Assembly (NCBI RefSeq): GCF_030409415.1
Contig: NZ_JAUFPW010000032.1
Location: 124,001 to 188,000 of the forward strand
Direction: 5' to 3'
Origin: Pedobacter aquatilis
Lineage (GTDB): Bacteria; Bacteroidota; Bacteroidia; Sphingobacteriales; Sphingobacteriaceae
Length of the DNA: 64,000 nt
In this document: positions 26,650 to 35,606 of the stretch, piece by piece
Position numbering within the stretch: the first letter of the stretch is position 1
Layout: every line of letters begins with the position of its first letter
The notes under the pieces: generated by a model
Told to the model about the DNA's origin: nothing
The model's input: only the letters and a program-made list of their open reading frames with translations
The model's database searches: none
Translations under genes and position numbers: made by a program

Positions 26650-28185
26650 TTATTTAACATTAAATGAAACCGAAGGCAAAATTTTCTGACGGCCATCTGG
26701 TCCTTGAGAAACAATATCATCAAAGAAAACCTTTGATCCTGGCGTTATTGCATTCATTGCACCCCTTACAGCCCCCGCAAAACTACCCCCACTACCTGCA
26801 ATCGTTACTGCTTCCGAGCGTGGTTTAATTACGGTTATTTTATATCTTAAAATCTTGAATGAAACATCAAATGGGAAATCATCCAAATCTGCTTCAATTT
26901 CTGTTTCGCTTTTTAGTTGAACTGAAGAAACATCTCCACCAATTCTACCACCAACTTTCGCAATCGGAGCAGGTATAGCTTTAACTCTAAATTTCTGAGA
27001 ACCTAAGCTCACCGTTTTTCCAGCATTTGATGCGGTAACATTAATTGATACTTCAGAACCCACTTGAGAACCGCTTGCCAATACATTGTATTTACCTGCA
27101 CCAACTTTACTCATAGATGCACCCGATGCACTTGCATTAACGCTTTCTAAAGGAAAACCAGCTGCTGATACCGAAAACGGATTTGGAATACCTGCGTAAA
27201 TTACGTTCATCTTATCAGAAGATACACTTGCTGATGGTTTTGCAACCTGATAGCTTTGTTCTGGAGTTTTGTACTCTTTTATTTGTCCATCCGTTTGGCG
27301 AACACGAATTGTTCCAACCCATTTAAAAACACCAACACTACCAGTACTACCAGTGTAAGTACCTTTACCTTCTTTTACGTTAAGCTTACCACCGCCAACG
27401 CTAATGTCTGGGTTTGATCTTGAATCGCTTGCAGTTAAAAACACTTCTGCCGTATAAGGTTGACCTTGGATAACATATGAAGTTGGTGCAACTGCAACTG
27501 CAGCAAACTTATCAATGTTAACAATGGCTTTATCCATGTTCCCAAATAATTTTTTAACCACTTCAGCTTCTGCATTTTTTGTATCTGTTTGAAGTTTAGT
27601 TAAAATTGTCATTGCCGCTGTTAAAGGCGTTCCTTCTCCAAATAAGGTTTCTTCCCAGTTTCCTTTTCTTTTTCTTACCGGATCCTTTGCTTCAAGAGAG
27701 AAAGTTACAGATGCCCTGTCTTGAGCATCAAGCAAAGAAATTAGCTTCTCGCGAGTTGCATTAATTTTAGCCTTAAGCTTTGCGCCTTCCTTTTGATTAA
27801 TCATGATATTTGGAGAAATATCCTGATTATCTCTATTAGTTAAATCACCAGTTTCAGGATTTATACCATCACCTGCAGTAGTAAATTGCTTTTTAATGCT
27901 TTCAATATAATTGTTCAAATCATCAGCAGCAGCTTTAGCTTGTTTCGCCTTATCGTAAATAGGCTGGGCTCTTGCCGGCTCTTCTTTCAATTTTGAATTT
28001 TCGAATGATGAAAAAAGTTGTTCAATACTTGTATTAACATTATTTTTTGACGTATCTAAACTATCATTGATGTTTTTAAAAGCATCCAATATTGTGTCTG
28101 ATACGTTAAGGGCAAGCATAGCTAACAATACCAAATACATGATATTGATCATCCGCTGCCTCGTTGATTCTTTTCCGCCTGCCAT
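26650..28185 (-). CDS. gldM: T9SS motor subunit GldM (PorM)
   Basis: 511 aa. A single N-terminal helix (MINIMYLVLLAMLALNVSDTILDAF, about 12-36) crosses the inner membrane and packs in the GldL pentamer; the rest is periplasmic: a helical domain (about 40-220) followed by Ig-like beta domains that reach the GldKN ring. Near-identical start MAGGKESTRQRMIN is diagnostic. Together with GldL it converts proton-motive force into rotation that powers secretion. Confidence 0.97.
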   Translation of the reverse strand: MAGGKESTRQRMINIMYLVLLAMLALNVSDTILDAFKNINDSLDTSKNNVNTSIEQLFSSFENSKLKEEPARAQPIYDKAKQAKAAADDLNNYIESIKKQFTTAGDGINPETGDLTNRDNQDISPNIMINQKEGAKLKAKINATREKLISLLDAQDRASVTFSLEAKDPVRKRKGNWEETLFGEGTPLTAAMTILTKLQTDTKNAEAEVVKKLFGNMDKAIVNIDKFAAVAVAPTSYVIQGQPYTAEVFLTASDSRSNPDISVGGGKLNVKEGKGTYTGSTGSVGVFKWVGTIRVRQTDGQIKEYKTPEQSYQVAKPSASVSSDKMNVIYAGIPNPFSVSAAGFPLESVNASASGASMSKVGAGKYNVLASGSQVGSEVSINVTASNAGKTVSLGSQKFRVKAIPAPIAKVGGRIGGDVSSVQLKSETEIEADLDDFPFDVSFKILRYKITVIKPRSEAVTIAGSGGSFAGAVRGAMNAITPGSKVFFDDIVSQGPDGRQKILPSVSFNVK

Positions 28186-28226
28186 TTTTTATGTAGCTTT
28201 TTTTAATTAAGTTAAAAACTAAATAA

Positions 28227-29036
28227 TTAAACTCTAGGGCTATTCATAGCCGAAAGCATATTACCATAAATGGCGTTTAGTGATGATAAGTTTTTCGCCA
28301 ACTTGTTCACCTCTTCTTTAAACTGTTTAGAATCTTCCATCGATTCGTTAAAGTTCTGCATGGTAAGTGATAAGTTTGAATAGAATTTATTCATCGATTT
28401 TAAATGTGCTGAAGAATCTTGCAACTCTAATTCGTATACAGCGTTTAATGCTGATAAGTTTTTAGCTAAATTATTAACCTGATCATGATAAGCCTGAGCA
28501 TTTACACTATTATCTCCCATCGCTTTTAAATTTGCTGTAGCTTTTTCAAAAGATACACTTAAACTATCAAATCCTGCGGAAGCAGTTTTTACTTTACTTG
28601 TAAATTCGTTTGTAGCAGTAGAAGCATCAGCAACGTTTGAAATTGCAGCAACCTTGTCGCCAAATGTGCGTAAGCCATTACCTAAACTTTCAATCAATTC
28701 AGGACCAACTTTAGCATCAGCTAACATTTTATCTAAAGCTGCTGACGTTGGAGCAGAAACTGCTACCGCTTGTGGTCTAGCTGAAGCAACAGGCAACTCT
28801 CCTTTAAAATCTTCTCTCAATTCTGGATAAACTCTTTCCCATGCTGGTTCTGGCTCTGGTGGGAAGAAACCTGTTAAAAAGAATAACAAAGCCTCAATTC
28901 CTAATCCGGCACCTATCATGTAGTTACCCAAGATGCCCCCAAGGTGAAGAATTTTAAACAATGCACCTATAATTACAATACTCGCACCCCATGAAATCGC
29001 TACGTGTAACCAACTTGGTTGTTTCTTTGCTGCCAT
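28227..29036 (-). CDS. gldL: T9SS motor subunit GldL (PorL)
   Basis: 269 aa. Two helices, about 13-31 and 35-57, with Lys28 near the end of helix 1 and buried Glu48 in GLGIEALLFFLTGF; the equivalent Glu in Flavobacterium is needed for proton-driven motion. The C-terminal cytoplasmic part is helical and carries an internal repeat: NNLAKNLSALNAVYELEL near 188-205 and NKLAKNLSSLNAIYGNML near 244-261. Encoded between gldK and gldM. Confidence 0.97.
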   Translation of the reverse strand: MAAKKQPSWLHVAISWGASIVIIGALFKILHLGGILGNYMIGAGLGIEALLFFLTGFFPPEPEPAWERVYPELREDFKGELPVASARPQAVAVSAPTSAALDKMLADAKVGPELIESLGNGLRTFGDKVAAISNVADASTATNEFTSKVKTASAGFDSLSVSFEKATANLKAMGDNSVNAQAYHDQVNNLAKNLSALNAVYELELQDSSAHLKSMNKFYSNLSLTMQNFNESMEDSKQFKEEVNKLAKNLSSLNAIYGNMLSAMNSPRV

Positions 29037-29084
29037 AAAAAAGTTATTAAATGTTTTTCTTTAGTTTTTAGTTTGATTGGTTTA

Positions 29085-30413
29085 TTAGTTTTTGTTTCTT
29101 AAATCTGTACCATAAAGTGCTGATACACACCTAAAACCGATATAAGATCTTTGTTGGTCTTGGTATTCGTATGTTGATACAGCATTCTGTAAGAAGTAGC
29201 CTGTATCTTTCCATGAACCACCCTTAACAACTTTACGTTTTAAATATTTACTATCTTCTTTGCCAGCCACATAAGTAAAATTCGGACTTAAGTCGTGTAG
29301 CAATGGAGCAGCTGACTTATTATAAGCAGTTTGTGTCCACTCGGCAACGTTACCCGCCATATTATATAAGCCATAATCGTTAGGGAAATACGAACGAACA
29401 CCTACCGTATAGATACCGCCATCGCTGGAATAATCTCCACGACCAGGCTTAAAGTTAGCCTGTAAGCAACCCTTTGTGTTTCTAATGTATGGACCACCCC
29501 AAGGATATTTGGTTTTGGTATTACCGCCTCTTGCTGCATATTCATACTCAGACTCTGATGGTAACCTATAATCTGCTCTTGCATTTGCAGGCATTTTTCT
29601 AGCGGAAGCTACACCCTGATATAGTTGTGTTCGCCAATGAGCAAAAGCCTGACTTTGCTCCCAACTTACACCCACAACCGGATAATCATCGTAAGATGGA
29701 TGGTTGAAATAACCTCTCACCATTGGATCATTTTGTGAGTACGAATAATCTGTTTTCCAAACCATGGTATCAGGATAAACAGCAATGGTATATCTATCAA
29801 TATAATCCTGACGTTTGCTGTTTGGATCTTTATGACCTAAAGCTGCTTTATCAAAATTTAATATTCCATAAGTATATTCCAACTTACGCACATCGATTTC
29901 CTTTTTACCTGGCAATGCATCTAAACCAGAATAATACATATTATCCAGTTGACTAGCATTAGCTGCATTGGCACCTTTCCCTTTACCGCTCCAAATTCCC
30001 GATCCATTTCCAACTTTTCTCCAGTCGATATATTTTTCTCCACCAACTGCATTAGCTGCTGCACCTTTTTGGGTCATCATATATTGTTGCGGATAACCCA
30101 TAGCAACAATTGCGATAGAATCTCGAACCCATTTCGTAAACTGGCGATATTCTGCATTAGAAATTTCAGTTTGGTCCATAAAGAAAGCAGGAATTGTTGT
30201 CATTCTGCTTGGCCCTGCTTGCGAAAACGTAATATCCTCGTCCGATCCTCCAAGTGGTGTATGCCCGGGTGGAATATAAACCATCCCTAAAGGAATCCTT
30301 TGGTTTTTAAATTTACGGTTGTAAGCGCCAACGAGCTCGCCCTGACCACCATGACCGCAGCTTGCAAGTAATACCGTTACCACCATTATAGACAGAAAGT
30401 AAATTTTCTTCAT
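29085..30413 (-). CDS. gldK: T9SS ring lipoprotein GldK (PorK)
   Basis: 442 aa. Signal peptide with lipobox LASC (Cys19), so it is an outer-membrane lipoprotein. The body is a formylglycine-generating-enzyme-like fold (PGHTPLGGSDEDITF, FMDQTEISNAEYRQF, YRLPSESEYEYAARGG, VVKGGSWKDTGYFLQ), here structural. It builds the large periplasmic ring with GldN. First gene of gldKLMN; 221 bp separate it from hemD upstream, enough for its own promoter although I could not assign one. Confidence 0.97.
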   Translation of the reverse strand: MKKIYFLSIMVVTVLLASCGHGGQGELVGAYNRKFKNQRIPLGMVYIPPGHTPLGGSDEDITFSQAGPSRMTTIPAFFMDQTEISNAEYRQFTKWVRDSIAIVAMGYPQQYMMTQKGAAANAVGGEKYIDWRKVGNGSGIWSGKGKGANAANASQLDNMYYSGLDALPGKKEIDVRKLEYTYGILNFDKAALGHKDPNSKRQDYIDRYTIAVYPDTMVWKTDYSYSQNDPMVRGYFNHPSYDDYPVVGVSWEQSQAFAHWRTQLYQGVASARKMPANARADYRLPSESEYEYAARGGNTKTKYPWGGPYIRNTKGCLQANFKPGRGDYSSDGGIYTVGVRSYFPNDYGLYNMAGNVAEWTQTAYNKSAAPLLHDLSPNFTYVAGKEDSKYLKRKVVKGGSWKDTGYFLQNAVSTYEYQDQQRSYIGFRCVSALYGTDLRNKN

Positions 30414-30634
30414 ACTTATTTATAGTGTATAAACACAATTAGAGATTAATCAAAAATCATTTAAATATATAACAAAAGCAAAAAATTTACACGAAACCCC
30501 TTTTATTAGGGTGTAAGAACGGTTTTATAGACGCTTTTAACCTAATATTTTCGTTACAAACAAGACGCTATCCTGCTATAACTCAAAAAGTTGGCATTTA
30601 TTGTTTGCTAGTAAAAAAAATAGAGGGAATCTTT

Positions 30635-31405
30635 TTATTTATTCGAAACTTTGATGTAGTTCTCTATGGCCATAGTCATTGATGGTACTCCAGGTGTTGG
30701 AGCAGCAATATCAACAATCAAACCCATATCGGTTACAGCTTTGCTCGTATTAACTCCAAACGCTGCAATTCTTGTATTGTTTTGCTTAAAGTCAGGAAAA
30801 TTTTTAAATAGCGATTGAATACTTGATGGACTGAAGAACGCAATTACATCGTAAAACACCTCTGCAAGATCAGAAAGATCACTAACAACTGTTTTAAACA
30901 GAACAGCAGGCGTAAAATCGTAACCACTTTTTTCTAAGAATTTCATAGTATCTTCTGTTGCTACATCAGAGCAAGGATATAAGAATTTCTCATTGGCATG
31001 TTTTTTCAATACTTCCGCCAAATCTGCTGCAGTTTGTTTACCAAAAAATATTTTACGCTTGCGATATTGAATATACTTTTGAAGATACAAAGCTATAGTC
31101 TCAGAGAGACAGAAATATTTTAGCTCGGCAGGAACGTCATAGCGCATTTCCTCACAAATTCTGAAAAAATGGTCGGCAGCATTTCTACTGGTAAAAATCA
31201 CTGCTGTAAAATCAGCAAGGTTAATCTTATCCTTTCTGAAATCCCTTGCAGGCACACCTTCTACGTGAATAAAGGATCTGAAATCGACTTTTAAATTATG
31301 CTTCTTAGCCAAATCATAATAAGGAGATTTTTCTGTTTCAGGTTTCGGTAGAGTAACTAAGATACTTTTTACTTTACGGATTCTAGAGTCGTTCTTTTCT
31401 TGCAT
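30635..31405 (-). CDS. hemD: Uroporphyrinogen-III synthase
   Basis: 256 aa. Cyclises hydroxymethylbilane to uroporphyrinogen III in haem and sirohaem synthesis. The sequence has the two-lobed HemD pattern: VKSILVTLPKPETEKSPYYDLAKK at the start, FTAVIFTSRNAADHFF near 66-81, and in the second lobe YDVIAFFSPSSIQSLF with RIAAFGVNTSKAV near 208-235. HemD is poorly conserved, so assignment rests on these segments. It begins 15 nt after the DUF4271 stop, so the two share a transcript. Confidence 0.88.
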   Translation of the reverse strand: MQEKNDSRIRKVKSILVTLPKPETEKSPYYDLAKKHNLKVDFRSFIHVEGVPARDFRKDKINLADFTAVIFTSRNAADHFFRICEEMRYDVPAELKYFCLSETIALYLQKYIQYRKRKIFFGKQTAADLAEVLKKHANEKFLYPCSDVATEDTMKFLEKSGYDFTPAVLFKTVVSDLSDLAEVFYDVIAFFSPSSIQSLFKNFPDFKQNNTRIAAFGVNTSKAVTDMGLIVDIAAPTPGVPSMTMAIENYIKVSNK

Positions 31406-31420
31406 TTTCCTTTATTTCTG

Positions 31421-32395
31421 CTACAATCCTATCGTTTTAATTAGTATTAAAATAGGACATATTTCGAGGGCGCAAAAGTACAAAAATAAATGCATTTTCG
31501 AAAACTTATTGTTAGAAAGTATGGTAACCCCTGCCCTAAGTAACTGAAATGCAAATATAACTACAAGTAGCAATATCGCTATCGCAATGTAAATTGCGCC
31601 GTATTTTAATGGAGACAATGCAAAGGCTACAACAAGAGGAATGAATAATAAGGAAGCATTAAAATAACTTAAATATAATATTGAAATATACTCTCCAACG
31701 GGTTTTTGCATATTAAAGAGAAAACCTAAGAATCTTAAAAGCACCAATTTTAATGCGTAAAAAACAATAATTATTAGCGAAATGGAGAAGAAAAACTTAA
31801 ACCCATCTTGCGCCTGATACATGTTGTAATATTGCGCAACCAGGAAGAAAAACATTCCTAAAATGAATCCGAATTGTATAAATAAAAGTAAAAATGGCCA
31901 GGAGCTGAACAGATTATCTTCTTTATTTATGTTATTTAAAATCCGATTACTAAAGAACGATTGTACGATAGCAGATAGCTGTTTTGCAAAAGCATTCTTT
32001 AAAATAGCAAAAACCAGAAGCATGATAAAAATAAAACCCAAAAGATATACATTTCCCTTTGGGATAGATTTTCCAAGCTGATAAGGGTTTTCCTTTTTCT
32101 TAAAGTTTTTATATTTCTGCTGCCAAGCCAATAAGTCTAGTGTGGGAAAGAGATATTCATTTTGAACACTATCCAGTAAAGCGTTTTTATTTATGGCGCT
32201 ATCTGGCAGAACCCAAGTGTGTCTGATGATAGAATCGGTAACAAATTGCTGTCTAACTAAGGTGGCTGAATCAACTTTATATCTCCTGTAACTATTAACC
32301 GTAGCCACACTATCCTTTGCGGCAGGAACTTGCTGTGCAAGGGCAAAATTAGCCGAGAAGATAAATGAAATGAAGATTAAAATATGCTTTAGCAT
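31421..32395 (-). CDS. DUF4271 membrane protein
   Basis: 324 aa. Signal peptide (MLKHILIFISFIFSANFALAQ), a polar periplasmic part of about 95 residues, then six or more helices between about 115 and 320 with the YLSYFNASLLFIPLVVAFAL block typical of DUF4271. Function unknown, restricted to Bacteroidota. Upstream of hemD and gldKLMN on the same strand. Two TAnnTTTG elements lie 5 and 19 nt before its ATG. Confidence 0.85.
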   Translation of the reverse strand: MLKHILIFISFIFSANFALAQQVPAAKDSVATVNSYRRYKVDSATLVRQQFVTDSIIRHTWVLPDSAINKNALLDSVQNEYLFPTLDLLAWQQKYKNFKKKENPYQLGKSIPKGNVYLLGFIFIMLLVFAILKNAFAKQLSAIVQSFFSNRILNNINKEDNLFSSWPFLLLFIQFGFILGMFFFLVAQYYNMYQAQDGFKFFFSISLIIIVFYALKLVLLRFLGFLFNMQKPVGEYISILYLSYFNASLLFIPLVVAFALSPLKYGAIYIAIAILLLVVIFAFQLLRAGVTILSNNKFSKMHLFLYFCALEICPILILIKTIGL

Positions 32396-32400
32396 TACTA

Positions 32401-32422
32401 CAAACTTAAAGTTGCAAAAGTA
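32401..32422 (-). promoter_or_regulatory. Two overlapping-range -7 elements upstream of DUF4271 gene
   Basis: TACTTTTG (32415-32422) and TAAGTTTG (32401-32408) both match TAnnTTTG on the reverse strand, ending 19 and 5 nt before the ATG. The first would give a short 5' leader, the second an almost leaderless mRNA. Confidence 0.5.
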
Positions 32423-32474
32423 GCTGATTAATCATTGTTTACCTAAAGAAAATAAATGGATTTAGAATATGATG

Positions 32475-32482
32475 TATCTTTG
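32475..32482 (+). promoter_or_regulatory. -7 element TATCTTTG of hemW
   Basis: Exact TAnnTTTG followed by CAGCA and then ATG, a gap of only 5 nt. Predicts a leaderless hemW mRNA. Confidence 0.55.
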
Positions 32483-32487
32483 CAGCA

Positions 32488-33618
32488 ATGTCTGGTATAT
32501 ATATTCACATTCCATTTTGCAAAAAGGCTTGCCACTATTGCGATTTTCATTTTAGCACATCATTAAAATACGCTTATGAAATGGTAGAAAGCATTTGCAA
32601 GGAAATTAAGTTTAAAAAAGATAGAATTAACGGACAAGTGGGCAGTATTTATTTAGGCGGAGGTACACCTTCCATCCTATCTCAATCGGCCTTGCAGAAA
32701 ATTTTCGATACCATTAATCACACATTTTCTGTTGATGCAAACGCTGAAATTACCATCGAAACCAACCCTGATGATTTAACCGCCCAAAAACTTAGGGAAT
32801 TAAAACAACTTCCTGTGAACCGCTTTAGCATTGGAATTCAATCATTTTTTAATGAGGACTTGATTTGGATGAACAGAGCACATAATGCAGATGAAGGCGA
32901 AAGTTGCGTACAAAGAAGCCAGGATGCAGGCTTTGAAAACCTTACAATAGATTTAATTTATGGTTATCCGCTTTTAAGTGATGAAAAGTGGAAGATTAAT
33001 ATTCAGAAAGCCATTGAATTAAGTGTACCGCATATTTCTGCTTATGCTTTAACAGTTGAGCCGAAGACAGCTTTAGCGCATGCCATAAAAACCAAAAAGC
33101 AAACGCCTGTTAGCGATAATCAAAGCGCAGCACAGTTTGTGATTTTAATGGATAAACTAAAAGATGCTGGTTTTGAGCATTATGAAATTTCGAATTTTGC
33201 AAAACCTAATTGTTACGCCATTCACAATACAAATTATTGGAAAGGCATTGATTACATTGGTATTGGTCCGTCGGCGCACGGTTTTGATGGCCGAAACCGT
33301 TACATGAACCCGGCCAATAATGCTTCTTATATCCAAACTTTACAAAGTAATAAGTTACCAGAAATTATTGAAGAGTTAAGCTTAAATGATAGGTTTAATG
33401 AATATATGATGACTTCTTTAAGAACGATTTGGGGAACGGATTTGCAAAAAATACAAACGGATTTTGGAAAAGACTTCTTTGAAGAGACTAAATACAACCT
33501 ACGAAATTTTGAGGGGAAAAATTGGTTAATTCTAGAAAATGACACCATAAAATTGAGTGAAAGCGGAAAGCTTTTTGCCGACCACATTGCATCAGAATTG
33601 TTCATTTTAAATGAATGA
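32488..33618 (+). CDS. hemW: Radical SAM haem chaperone HemW (HemN-like)
   Basis: 376 aa. Radical S-adenosylmethionine cluster ligands C11, C15 and C18 in IPFCKKACHYCDFHF; the Phe after the last Cys pair and the SIYLGGGTPSIL block (51-64) are typical of the HemN/HemW group. At this length, and without the HemN N-terminal arm, it fits HemW, which delivers haem to respiratory enzymes, rather than the oxidase. The C-terminal HemN domain has RFNEYMMTSLRT. Divergent from the DUF4271-hemD pair. Confidence 0.92.
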   Translation: MSGIYIHIPFCKKACHYCDFHFSTSLKYAYEMVESICKEIKFKKDRINGQVGSIYLGGGTPSILSQSALQKIFDTINHTFSVDANAEITIETNPDDLTAQKLRELKQLPVNRFSIGIQSFFNEDLIWMNRAHNADEGESCVQRSQDAGFENLTIDLIYGYPLLSDEKWKINIQKAIELSVPHISAYALTVEPKTALAHAIKTKKQTPVSDNQSAAQFVILMDKLKDAGFEHYEISNFAKPNCYAIHNTNYWKGIDYIGIGPSAHGFDGRNRYMNPANNASYIQTLQSNKLPEIIEELSLNDRFNEYMMTSLRTIWGTDLQKIQTDFGKDFFEETKYNLRNFEGKNWLILENDTIKLSESGKLFADHIASELFILNE

Positions 33619-33723
33619 TTTATGAATGAGAGAATTATTGAATTTTGAATGAGTGAATGCCCTGAGAGCTCAATCTTTGACACTTTGCAACACTCAATCA
33701 TTAAATTACCTAACTAAAAATAT
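33619..33723. repeat. hemW-SDR gap, GAATGATTGA-word inverted repeat
   Basis: Left side GAATGAGTGAATG words, right side CACTCAATCATT, imperfectly complementary. The same words fill 45492-45587. Confidence 0.55.
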
Positions 33724-34506
33724 ATGTCTAAAATTATATGGATTACAGGTGCTTCATCAGGTATTGGCGAAGCCTTAGTTTACGAATATTTTAAGGGTGG
33801 AAACAAGCTAATTATTTCTGCTAGGAATAGAGATGAATTATTTAGAGTAAAGGGAAACTGCCAAAACTCTTTTAATGTGCATGTATTACCCTTCGATTTA
33901 AGGGAAACAGAAATTTTAGAGCAAAAAGCTGAAGATGCCATTAAAATTTTCGGAAAGATAGATTTGCTTATCAATTCGGGTGGTGTAAGCCAAAGAAGTT
34001 TGGCTTTAGCAACGGATACTAAAACCGAACAGCAAATTATGGCAACAAATTTTTGGGGAACCGTAGTTTTAAGCAAAACTGTTTTACCGATTATGATTGC
34101 CAACGGCGGTGGACAAATTGTAGTGGTAAGTAGCTTGGTGGGCAAATTTGGAACAAAATTACGTTCGGCATATGCTGCATCAAAACATGCACTACATGGC
34201 TATTTTGACTCACTACGCTCAGAAGTTTACGATAAAAACATCGACATTACGATTATTTGCCCGGGATTTATAAAAACCAATGTTTCTATAAATGCGCTTA
34301 CGGCTAATGGCAAAATACAAGGAACAATGGACGACGCACAAGCTAATGGAATGAGTGCTGAAGAATGTGCAAAAGAAATCGTAAATGCGGTTTCTGCTAA
34401 AAAAGAGGAAGTTTATATTGGTGGTAAAGAAACCAAAGCAGTTTTATTAAAAAGGTTTTTCCCAAAGATTTTTTCGAAAAAAGTTAGAGAAGCGAAGGTT
34501 ACATAA
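33724..34506 (+). CDS. Short-chain dehydrogenase/reductase
   Basis: 260 aa, classical SDR. Cofactor-binding glycines in GASSGIG (9-15), NSGG-type motif at 84-87 (usually NNAG), catalytic Ser136/137, Tyr150 and Lys154 (YAASK). R34-like residue after the second strand (ISARNRDEL) suggests NADP(H) preference. Resembles the DHRS7B-like group that removes or reduces hydroxyl/keto groups on lipids. Likely cotranscribed with hemW across a gap filled with an inverted repeat. Substrate unknown. Confidence 0.9.
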   Translation: MSKIIWITGASSGIGEALVYEYFKGGNKLIISARNRDELFRVKGNCQNSFNVHVLPFDLRETEILEQKAEDAIKIFGKIDLLINSGGVSQRSLALATDTKTEQQIMATNFWGTVVLSKTVLPIMIANGGGQIVVVSSLVGKFGTKLRSAYAASKHALHGYFDSLRSEVYDKNIDITIICPGFIKTNVSINALTANGKIQGTMDDAQANGMSAEECAKEIVNAVSAKKEEVYIGGKETKAVLLKRFFPKIFSKKVREAKVT

Positions 34507-34825
34507 AGTGCTGGCTAACAAACGATATATATAGCAAAAGCCTGCGTTATTTAAACCGCATTGCAGCGGTATACTTTTTTGCTACATTAGCATAATTTAT
34601 AAAATCTGAAGCACAAAAACCTTTAAACTTCGTAAGCTCCACTATGCAAAAAAGATTTAGCGGAAAGGCGGACTATCTTTCAAAATATTTGCTATAGGAT
34701 ATTTCCAAATAAAAATAAAACACTAAAAATCAACAACTTATACCTTTATTCTAATTTCTAAAAACCAAGCGTCTGTGTCCTGTCGTAAATGGAATCAAAT
34801 AACAGAAACTTAAAAATTAGAAATA
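34507..34825. other. 319-bp intergenic region upstream of the fasciclin gene
   Basis: AT-rich, no reading frame of note. Begins with GCTAACAAACGATATATA followed by a GC-rich patch with AACCGCATTGCAGCGGT (arms ACCGC/GCGGT). The word TATACCTTTA (34740-34749) is one base off a -7 element. Confidence 0.5.
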
Positions 34826-35377
34826 ATGAAAAAATTAATCCTATCTGCGATTGCCGTTGTAACTATGGCATTTACAAGTCAAGTTTACGCTCAAAAAAAT
34901 CCAATGGTTGGTGGTGCAGAAATGTATGCAACTAAAGATATTGTTGATAATGCCGTAAATTCAAAAGACCACACAACTTTAGTAGCGGCTGTTAAAGCTG
35001 CTGGTTTAGTAGAAACTTTAAAAAGCGCTGGTCCGTTCACAGTTTTTGCACCAACAAATGCTGCATTTGATAAATTACCTGCCGGAACAGTTGATAATTT
35101 AGTAAAACCAGAAAACAAAGCAATGTTAACTAAAATTTTAACTTACCATGTTGTTGCCGGAAAAATGGATAGTAAAGCAATTGCTGCTGCTATTAAAGCT
35201 GGTGGTGGAAAAGCTGAATTAACCACAGTACAAGGTGGCAAACTTTGGGCTTGGATGGAAGGCAAAAAATTAATGCTTAAAGATGAAAAAGGTGGAATGA
35301 GTACAGTAACAATTGCTGATGTAAGTCAAAAAAATGGTGTTATCCATGTTATCGATACGGTATTAATGCCGAATTAA
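34826..35377 (+). CDS. Secreted fasciclin-domain protein
   Basis: 183 aa. Signal peptide MKKLILSAIAVVTMAFTSQVYAQ, then a single FAS1 domain covering the rest: TLVAAVKAAGLVETLKSAGPFTVFAPTNAAFDKLP (H1 box within it, FTVFAPTNAAF), the YHVV motif in ILTYHVVAGKMDS and the H2 box end VIHVIDTVLMPN. FAS1 domains mediate adhesion or bind small ligands; bacterial single-domain forms are exported and often abundant. Single transcript closed by a strong terminator. Confidence 0.93.
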   Translation: MKKLILSAIAVVTMAFTSQVYAQKNPMVGGAEMYATKDIVDNAVNSKDHTTLVAAVKAAGLVETLKSAGPFTVFAPTNAAFDKLPAGTVDNLVKPENKAMLTKILTYHVVAGKMDSKAIAAAIKAGGGKAELTTVQGGKLWAWMEGKKLMLKDEKGGMSTVTIADVSQKNGVIHVIDTVLMPN

Positions 35378-35406
35378 AATAATTTTCACATCCTATAACT
35401 ATATGT

Positions 35407-35440
35407 AAACGCTTCTGTTGATTGACAGAAGCGTTTTTTA
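35407..35440 (+). terminator. Rho-independent terminator of the fasciclin gene
   Basis: AAACGCTTCTGT / ACAGAAGCGTTT, 12 perfect pairs, six-base loop, then TTTATTT. Confidence 0.9.
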
Positions 35441-35606
35441 TTTGCTAAAATTCAATCAAAACATCTATTATTTGTCAGTCGTTTTTCAGGTTTTTTAATA
35501 TTTCCTTAATACTGATGTTTATCTACATAATTTTACCGCAAACAAAAAAGAGTGGCCAAGTATTTAGAATAAAATTTTAAAAGCTAGCCATTCCCTCAAC
35601 AAAACA

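Noticed and set aside
26643..26723. 27-codon extension of GldN reaching into gldM
   Set aside because: The downstream ATG directly opens a good signal peptide and follows the gldM stop.
34507..34570. Possible integron attC-like site (GCTAACAA...GCAGCGGT)
   Set aside because: No integrase, no paired inverse-core site and no cassette array nearby; the resemblance is limited to a few bases.
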